Source: Onthophagus taurus (Eukaryota; Arthropoda; Insecta; Coleoptera; Scarabaeidae). Taken from it: a stretch of DNA of 64,000 nt. Position 1 is the stretch's first letter. Each line of letters starts with the position of its first letter. Location of the stretch: NCBI RefSeq assembly GCF_036711975.1, contig NC_091972.1:17861001-17925000 (forward strand). Reading direction: 5' to 3'. Of this stretch, positions 56,640 to 64,000 are shown piece after piece. The notes beneath the pieces are model-generated. The model saw nothing but the letters and a program-made list of their open reading frames with translations, had not been told where the DNA came from and ran no database searches. A program made the position numbers and the translations under genes.

Positions 56640-57700
56640 GAGCAGCAAAACAACAACTTTAGATTCAAGGACTAACGATAGAGCCCGAGACGCGGAAGAA
56701 GTGGTGGCAAACTTTGTAGCGATTAGCTACACTGATCCAGAAATTTCACTGTCAGGCATTAAGATACGTAATGATTGAAAATGAGGAAGTAGTGGAATCA
56801 TTTATAGATTTCATTGAAACAAAAGATAAAACTGCTGAAGGAATTCCAAAGATGATTTTGAGCAAACCTGAAGTTGATGGTCTCGATATAACCAACTGTA
56901 GAGGCCAAGCATGTGATAATGCTGCTGATATGACTGGAATGCATTTAGGAGTTCAGCAAAGAATTAAGGAAATAAATCCCAAAGTTGAATTCGTACGTTG
57001 CTCAAATCATTCGTTACACGCTGCCTAAGTTGGGGCAAGTTCAGAAACTTTTTTCGGCACATTAGAAAGTTGCTATTCATTTTTTTCCATATCCACACAT
57101 CGTTGGGAACTTCTGATAGCAGCTACAGGGAAAAGTTTAAAAATGGGTTTAATATACAGGATGGAGTGTAAGAGGCGATGCCATAAAAATGACATTGCTT
57201 CATTACAAAGACATTCTCGTCGCTTTGTAGTAGGAACTTTGCTAGTTACGATGGAGTTATTTTCCTTTATTTGTTTCTTGGACCTCTGACAACATCAAGT
57301 GAATGATGCATAAAAATATTTACAAACAAAGGCACTAGATATAAGACAGTGCGTTCAGAAAATAAATGCTTTGCAGATGGCACTGATAGAGAAACGAGAG
57401 TAATGGGCAGATGGTGATGTAAGTTATGCAAAAAATATGTGTGAAGAACTTGGAATTTGCATGGAACCTCAGCGGCGCATAACGAAAAGACATATTTTTG
57501 ATGACGGAACCAGAGATGCCAACTCTTGTGAAAATGAAGCTATTTTCTCCGTTGGATAGAAATTCGTGAGCGTTTTGAGCAGCTGTTTAGCGGATAAGAT
57601 TGCTTATCTAACGCCGGTTATATTACTAGATTCAATTACTATCGAAATTGACGAGCGACTTCAAGCTGGATCGGACTTTTATTGCTGACACAGGCAACAA
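56640..57700 (+). pseudogene. hAT transposase-like (ZMYM1/DUF4371 type) remnant
   Basis: The longest intact piece, 56771-57028, carries the hAT core word NCRGQACDNAADMTGMHLGV followed by EFVRCSNHSLHAA. After a stop it continues as ETFFGTLESCYSFFSISTHR with WELL (HRW motif) near 57045-57120, then decays through several frames. These words match the DUF4371/ZMYM1-like branch of hAT-derived proteins. Stops and frameshifts make it a dead copy, and no terminal repeats were identified. The rest to 58041 holds no clear gene. Confidence 0.75.
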
Positions 57701-58041
57701 AAATAATTAATGCGGACCCACTTGTGACCGATAACGCAAAAAGAAGAGACCACGCTGATTGTTTGAGCGGAAGATACTCCATAAGATTTTTGGTCCTACC
57801 CAGTATGAAGGCGTAGCTGGAGTATCAGGATGAACCACGAGCTGGATAACATAATGGGGGACCTAGGATGACTACATTGGAGGCGCATGGCAGACTCATG
57901 TGCTGACACGACGAAGAACATGGAAAATGGCAGTAGAGGAAGATTTACGAATTCTGCTTGTTGAACGATTGAGTGAGGTTGTGGGGAACAAAGGCGATAA
58001 ATTTCATTAAATCTCTTTATTTACAGCTAAAATCATACTTT

Positions 58042-59750
58042 TTACAATTTACTTTTTTGTTTCACCAATAAATCACGTAATTGCCTCCTTAATATTTTTC
58101 CACTTGGATTTTTAGGAATTTCATTGACAAAATAAACTCCACCATGAAGATGTTTTGGTTTAGATAATTGATCTTAAAAAAAATGTATTAAAATTTGACC
58201 GAAAATTGAATCAAAACTTACCTGATATAACCTTTTTGACTTCGTCTTCTGTTAAACTTTGATCAGATTTAACAATAAAAGCAGTGGCAACTTCTCCAGC
58301 TTCATCGTCGGGTTTTCCAACAACTCCCGCGTCTTTAATCCTAGGGTTTGCAATCAAAATGGCTTCTAATTCGGCTGGAGCTACTTGAAAAGCTTTGTAT
58401 TTGATTAATTCTTTTAATCGATCGACGACGTAAAAGTAGCCATCTTTATCGTAATAGGCTAAATCGCCTGTGAGAAGCCACCCATCTTCGGTGAAACAAG
58501 TCTTTGTTGCTTTTTCATCTCCGTAATAACCTTTGGTTACCATTCTTCCTTTAACGCAAATTTCGCCGATTTGATTTGGACCTAAACTTTTTCTTGTTTC
58601 AGGGTCACATATTTTTACGGTCATTTCAGGGACCACTTTTCCTGATGAACCACTTCTTCGTTCATTCGATGGCATCATTGTTATAGCTAGCGTTGCTTCT
58701 GTTAACCCGTAACCTTGACGAAGATTAGAAACGTAGGAGAATCTAAAAAAAAGTATGTTACGTTTTATTTTTTTAATTTTATTTGTTTACTTTTTTCCTG
58801 CTGCTTGTTCTAATTCATGACTTAAAGGTGCGGCTCCGCAAGTAATTTCATGGAGACTTGTTAAATCGTAATTATCAACCATAGGATTTTTAACCAAAAA
58901 GTTCATAATTGGTGGAACAATCGAGATGTTGTTGATTTTAAACTTTTCGATGGCTTTTAAAAATTTTGCCTCTTCAAAACGTTGCATTACAACTATTTTG
59001 TTTTTTTTAGCCAAACCCGTGACGTTGGTCATAAAACCATATCCGTGAAAAAATGGTAAACATCCCATAATAGTTTCTGGACCAGCTGCATGAATTCTTG
59101 GATCTCTAAAAAACAATTTATGTTAATCAAATTTATATAACATCTTTTATAGTACCTAAAATGACTCATTCTCATCGCAATATTATCGTGCGTGGTCATA
59201 ACTCCTTTTGGAAATCCAGTTGTTCCCGAAGAATACAAAATACAAGCTAAATGCTCAAAAATATTAACCTCAGTGATTTTAAGATCATCTTCTTTAAAAT
59301 TTTTTTCGCAATGCTTTTCGATAAAATCCTCAATGGTATCGAAACCACTCGTTTTATCCATTGGGTCCATAATAATGATTCTTTCAATATAATCAACCTT
59401 TCGTTGTAAATCCAGGTATGTTTTTAATTTTGTTTTGGAACAAAATATAATTTTTGGTTTTGCTATACCAGCTGAATGTAATAATTCTCCTAAAAATTTA
59501 CATATTAAATCGTGTTTTTTTTTTAAAGTTTATTAACATTACTCTCGGTGTAATTATGATTTAATGGTGCGCTAATCATCCCTAAATAGAACCCAGCAAC
59601 AACCGGCACGAAGAAGTAATTATTATTTTCACCGGAAATTGAGATTACATCGTTGGATTTGTAACCGCAATTTTGTAGAGCTCTTGCAAGGCGACATGTT
59701 AATTTTAAGAAATCGTTGTGAGTTAAAAAACGTTCCGTTTTAACGTCAAT
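58042..59750 (-). CDS. Luciferase-like fatty acyl-CoA synthetase (4-coumarate--CoA ligase family), 5' end missing
   Basis: This is an ANL-superfamily enzyme that adenylates a carboxylic acid and joins it to CoA. Minus-strand exons are 59750-59543, 59489-59156, 59105-58791, 58742-58222 and 58172-58042, giving 502 codons. Motifs in order: YTERELLHS, AMP-binding loop [51 protein letters not shown] and then [17 protein letters not shown], and the catalytic-Lys tail [14 protein letters not shown]. The protein ends in SKL, a type 1 peroxisomal signal. Beetle luciferases and their non-luminous relatives share all of these, and luminescence cannot be inferred. The frame opens at an acceptor (ATTTACAG before 59750). 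The first ~40 residues must lie further upstream, and I did not find them before 64000. The exons look intact. Confidence 0.92.
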
Positions 59751-60361
59751 CTGTAAATATTTAAGTCATTAACTATTTTTTTTTTAACGATTAAACTTAT
59801 TTTATTATTTATTTTTTAATTGTTTAATGTTTCCGTTTGTTTTTTAGGAACAAGTTTGAGCTGACGAAATCAGTAGAAAGGTGACAATATATACTTGGAT
59901 GCAGATTTAAAAATTCCTCCTTCAATAGTGTAGCTAAGCAAAAAGTGACAATAAACAACATACCAATAGTCACTTTTAAGTCAACTTGGACCATAACAGA
60001 ATAACTGATGACAAAAATATAAGCGGCGAGAAGAGAAATGCCCTACCTGAGAAGAGTAAGAGGGATAAAATAAGGAATGTCGCTGTCAAGAATGATCTGG
60101 GAATATAATCTATATTGGGGTATATTGAAGGACACAGCTAGTTTAGTGGAAATACTTGCAGAGGTTGGGAGAGGAAGTACCAGTTAAAAAAGTATGGAAG
60201 GCAAAAATATATAAAAGCAGGAGGAAAAGCTAACCACTGAAAACGTGGGACAGTAATAGCGAGAATACTAACGACAGAATAGCAACTGGAGAGATGCCAC
60301 GGTGTTGGTGGGAAATAGAAAAGGATATTAAAGATTTCTGGACACTACCCTACAGCATTAA
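59751..60361. other. Upstream of the synthetase, degraded repeat sequence
   Basis: This is probably intron of the synthetase gene. The plus strand of 60000-60350 looks like degraded coding DNA of a retroelement, with many stops. I could not find the missing 5' exon. Confidence 0.35.
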
Positions 60362-60900
60362 ATGATAGAAAGGTTCTTGAATTATACAGGGCCGAACAGT
60401 TTTCTTGCTGCTTCAAGATTGGCGACGAAATCGGTAAAGGCTGGGACACCTCCGGGTCTCACTCGGTGTTTCATCAACGAGCACTTAACACCTGTAAACA
60501 AGGTGCTGTTTGCTAAGACCAGAAATATCGCGAAAGAAAAAGCTTATAAATATATGTGGTCCAAAAACTGCCAAATCTTTGTTAAAAGAAATGATGATTC
60601 GCGATCGATACGCATTCGAAACGATGCTGATGTTGACAGGATGTAATTCAGTATCCAGACATGTAAGTTTTTTATATCTTATAAGACTTAATGGCATCTA
60701 TAACAATTTATTATCAGAATATACGTGGTCTTAGAACCAAACTGAGTACTTTGTTCAATAATTCATTAAGTTCTGATTATGACATTATTTGCCTAACAGA
60801 GACGTGGTTGCATCCTGGCATACATTCGGCGGAGGTTTTTCCTGACTCCCACAATGTCTTCAGGTGTGATAGGCCTAATAACGCAGCAAAAACTAAATTT
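60362..60900 (+). mobile_element. LINE fragment: ORF1 C-terminus and ORF2 endonuclease start
   Basis: Bases 60440-60655 encode an INEHLTPVNKVLF segment followed by AKEKAYKYMWSKNCQIFVKR, the conserved C-terminal domain of insect LINE ORF1 proteins (also seen in baculoviral FP25K-like proteins). About 35 bases later ORF2 starts at ATG 60691: ITIYYQNIRGLRTKL, then DIICLTETWLHPGI. This is the apurinic-endonuclease fold of CR1/Jockey-like LINEs. It stops abruptly near 60890. Confidence 0.75.
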
Positions 60901-61219
60901 TCAATAAAAAATTTAAGCCAAACTAGTTGGTCTTGCCATTATGATGGTGTCAGAACGTTAAAAGATAGTTATGGAAATGTAATGGCAATATTAAAAAGTT
61001 TTAGTAAGAATACAAATGAAAAGCTCGAAAAGAAGCTCAGAATATATATAATAATTTTAAAAAGCTAAAAATCGCAATTGTAAAGTGTTTTGGGAGGAAA
61101 TCTTAGAGAGATTTAATGCACACCAGGCTTAGACATATGTGAAGGTGTGAAATTAATTTGTTCATTAGTAATATTTGTTAGCCACATACGGGACTAATCA
61201 GATGAAAGATTAAGAGAAT

Positions 61220-61702
61220 ATGAAGAAGCAGCGACAAAATTGGGTACAGAAGGGTATAGAAAAAGACTACAGTGATATAAATAAGAGGAAGATTACTTCA
61301 AAATTTTCTGACAAATCGACGGAAAAGCTGTTATTGCGTGGGGCTGAAAAATTTAATCGGGAGACACTAATTGTAGCTTTAGACAATTTGGCCGTGGAGT
61401 TAAATAAAAGAGATAATGCCTATAAAGTATTTAGTAAAAGATTTAAATTTTTAATAGATTTGCAAGACAAAAATATAGGGAAAATTGACCTGGAAAGTGG
61501 GCGAGATGTCATCACTTATTATTCCGATGATATTGACGAACATTTATTAAATGTATTAACTCAACTAAAGTCGCACTTGCAGACCAATGAGCCTCTACGA
61601 AAGATTAATAACAGAAAGGACATCACTAGTACAGTATTGCCCAAATCAATGTGCTGCTGTATTATTACTGCTGCCGATTACATTTATTTCTTCTATATTT
61701 AA
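61220..61702 (+). pseudogene. Probable hAT (DUF4371-like) fragment
   Basis: A 160-residue frame reads GAEKFNRETLIVALDNLAVE, KRDNAYKVFSKRFKFL, then GRDVITYYSDDIDEHLLNVL. The pattern resembles the C-terminal helical part of DUF4371/ZMYM1-like hAT proteins (final Y..DI...L..L). It has neither the catalytic region nor terminal repeats. An alternative is another transposon protein; confidence is limited. Confidence 0.45.
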
Positions 61703-61919
61703 TGGTAGAAAAGAATAATTTACAAATTGAAAGAGTATAATTTTTGCTATAAAATATTGATCACGTTGAGACTCATAGTAATCTTTTTATGAATGAATGT
61801 GCTTTTTTGGTACTAAAAACGCAATTTTCGCATTTATCACTGTCTTTTATGACGCTTACAAAATTCAAGAGTTCTAAACAACTCTATTTGTAGATTTGTC
61901 TAAAACGTGTCTCTCAGGA

Positions 61920-62035
61920 TATCCGCCCATTTATTCTTTTTATAAATCAACTTTCAGACTACTTGAGTTGTGATGTCATGCAGGATTTAAAATATACGGA
62001 TGATATGCAATGCAATGGTGTCTGAATAAAGAAAA
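61920..62035 (+). mobile_element. Small LINE reverse-transcriptase scrap
   Basis: Plus-strand reading gives FILFINQLSDYL, then DLKYTDDM, which resembles the FINDLP...YADD block of LINE reverse transcriptases. Nothing else of the element is present nearby. The GC-rich word GCCTCGGCCGTAAGCGACC at 62137 is a stray copy from the satellite at 7200-9680. Confidence 0.5.
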
Positions 62036-62179
62036 ACCCGTCGTCATTGTTAGATTATAGATGGGGTACTGCTGACGAGTTGCAAATGGGCTGCAATAAT
62101 GCGATGATTAGTTTTGGGTTGATAGATATTAATTGTAGAGCCTCGGCCGTAAGCGACCTAGACCTATTATTACTATTAT

Positions 62180-63640
62180 TGCTGCCGAGCTGAGGGGAGC
62201 GGCTCCTCTTGTCACCGCGACTTATAATATTTATTGTACTTTAAGCCCTCCAATGGTTCAGGGCAAATCTAGGTTCTTGATGAACATTAATATTGTTCCA
62301 ACGTCTGTTCCTTTATGTCAGTAAGTGTCAAGCGAACCTTTCCGAAATGGTAAGAACTTAAGCTTCAAGAATGATTATATCCGAGCTTAATGCTCGGCTA
62401 TTTGGTCCATTAGTGCCCATTCCTACTCCGGACCCAACTGTCTTTGAAACATCGGTGTACCAGGCAAGGGCTTCTTTTTTTAGTTGAGACTCACCCTGTT
62501 TCAAAACATGACCTTATATGGCTGGTCAAAATTATATTTTGTCGGTATAGAATCCGTTTTAATTTCAATCAAGTGGATTCCATGGGTCCCTGAGGAATTC
62601 AAGATGTTCTCTGCGGTTACCCTGCATCAACTTGTGTGAAGAACATATTTTCAGTGATAAGACACTTAAATTAGGCTTCCTTTTGTATATATAGATGCAG
62701 ATACAGGCTTCAAGAACAGCCGCTAAATTTGTGTCAGCTGTTACTGTGCTATCTTCTGATTCGGTTTTAGTCACCAAACCAGTGAAGCATAGGCGACCAT
62801 GGGTCTAATTATTTCCATATAGGCCCAGTGAGTAATTCGCAGTTTAAGACACCAGCTCCTTCCAAGGAGCCCGCAGCAGATCTGATTAGCCACAATGGCC
62901 TTTTTCCTCACCTCGGCGATGTAGGAATTCCAGTTTAATTTATTGTCCAGTATTACCCCTAGGTATTTGACCTCTGTTTTGAGGTTAATAGCTCTGCTTT
63001 CAATAGAGGGTACTCTCAGTTGTAGCTTCCTTCTCCGAGTGAAAGGGACTATTTCTACTTTGTTTGGATTAATGCTGAGCCCATTGTTTCTGCACTAGGT
63101 GCTAATATGTAGTAGGGCTTTCTGTATTAATTGGCTTATGATTGTATCCTATTTACCTCGGATTGTGATTACCAAGTCATCTCCATATCCCTGAACCGTG
63201 AATGCATTATTTCTTAAGGTGTTCAACAAATCGTTAACTACTAGCTAAAGCTCTGCCCCTTGGACGCATCCTCTAAGTGCCTTAATAGTCAACGACTCGC
63301 CTCCCAAACTGACTTTTCAGCGTCAGATATATGTCTTTAGCATTTAGAGCTTTCTCTTTGGATTCATATGTGTTATCAAAAGCATCTTCTATTTTTATGA
63401 TTGCACATAGGGCTATCTCTTAGGTTGCAATTATCTCCCCTAAAATGCTCGTCAAGGCATGGAAAGCAGTAACTGTTGATTTTGCTCTCTCATAAATATG
63501 ATGGCTTGGATGGAGTGGATTGGCGACAAGCACTTTGAGAAGAAACGAAGTTAGGTTGATTGGCCTGTAAACCTTGGGATCGGCGTTTGAACGCCTTCTA
63601 ACTTTGGGTATAAAGACCATCTTTACTTTCCTCCTCACCT
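62180..63640 (-). mobile_element. Jockey/R1-like LINE reverse transcriptase, degenerate
   Basis: Minus-strand frames give VKMVFIPKVRRR and YRPINLTSFLLKVLV (63638-63420), then VQGYGDDLVITIRGK (about 63205-63150), NGLSINPNKVEIVPFTRR, EVKYLGVILDNKLNWN and IIRPMVAYASLVW (to about 62770). The YGDD box is intact, but stops and a gap between the palm blocks mark a dead copy. The last part to 62180 is its degraded 3' region. Confidence 0.75.
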
Positions 63641-64000
63641 ACATGACCTACACTCGTGATCTTTTTAAATGAAAATTAAAGAAGGATGGCTAGCTCGAAG
63701 TCGGGGAAGGTCGGGTTGGTTTACTTTGAAACCCTGCGCGAGGCTAAGGGGCCGGAGTAATCACGACGGACAAAGCAGGTAGAGAAGGAGTAATTTAGAA
63801 TTTGTCACTACGGGATTTTTAAATAGGTTTATTGTAATAGAAACCAGCTAAATATTCGATTAAATTATCGAAAATAGCATAATAAATTATTTAATGTATT
63901 ATGTTTTATTAAAAAATGATTTTTGGAAAACAAATAAAAATTGTTCCTAATTTAAATCAATTTTATGATAATAACTATTAAAATATAAATACAGAAAAAA
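63641..64000. other. Window end, no gene seen
   Basis: Bases 63700-63790 are GC-richer and may still belong to the LINE. The last 200 bases are very AT-rich. No feature can be supported. Confidence 0.4.

Overview
This window looks like nuclear DNA of an insect, most probably a beetle. The genes are split by short AT-rich GT-AG introns, the encoded proteins are closest to insect and other animal orthologues, and the intergenic and long intronic DNA is AT-rich and crowded with degenerate arthropod transposons. The beetle assignment is an inference. It rests mainly on a luciferase-like acyl-CoA synthetase with a peroxisomal SKL end and on a DUF4780 gene.

Seven cellular genes can be reconstructed exon by exon, two of them cut by the window or lacking a 5' end. 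In order they are: the C-terminal half of CPSF3/CPSF73 (+, 1043-11992); a DUF4780 gene only 46 bases after the CPSF3 stop (+, 12039-12668); mitochondrial 3-ketoacyl-CoA thiolase ACAA2/yip2 (-, 12789-22112); proteasome subunit alpha-4 (+, 22756-23828), divergent from the thiolase; mitochondrial ATP synthase alpha (+, 27996-33770); a SNF2-like protein that has lost the helicase ATPase motifs and resembles Drosophila Suppressor of UnderReplication (-, 34482-36376); vasa/DDX4 (+, 38584-52506). An eighth gene, the luciferase-like acyl-CoA synthetase (-, 58042-59750), lacks its first exon(s). For the multi-exon genes the exon lengths sum to open frames of the expected size (thiolase 398 aa, PSMA4 258, ATP synthase alpha 551, SNF2-like 580, vasa 627).

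Four introns are swollen by repeats: the last CPSF3 intron (9.6 kb), thiolase intron 1 (8.0 kb), ATP synthase alpha intron 3 (3.3 kb, splitting the P-loop) and two vasa introns (3.9 and 7.8 kb). They hold a Tc1/mariner element with about 345-base terminal inverted repeats, several CAGGG-ended TA-flanked MITEs, a Jockey LINE cut by a pogo element and by a second block, a CR1-like LINE, an approximately 362-base dimeric satellite present in two different genes, a piggyBac element with TTAA flanks, an antisense Penelope-like element with reverse transcriptase and GIY-YIG remnants, and a 1.4 kb hAT-type composite with a perfect 8-base target duplication around six 172-base tandem repeats. Five hammerhead-ribozyme-like motifs lie in and around vasa. 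The ends of the window (53.5-58 kb and 59.8-64 kb) are mostly LINE, hAT and foldback remnants.

The genes are housekeeping or germline functions and do not form one pathway. The points most worth a second look are the hAT/satellite composite, the ribozyme set, the shared dimeric satellite, the inverted-word satellite in the CPSF3 intron, the ATPase-dead SNF2-like gene and the CPSF3-DUF4780 spacing.
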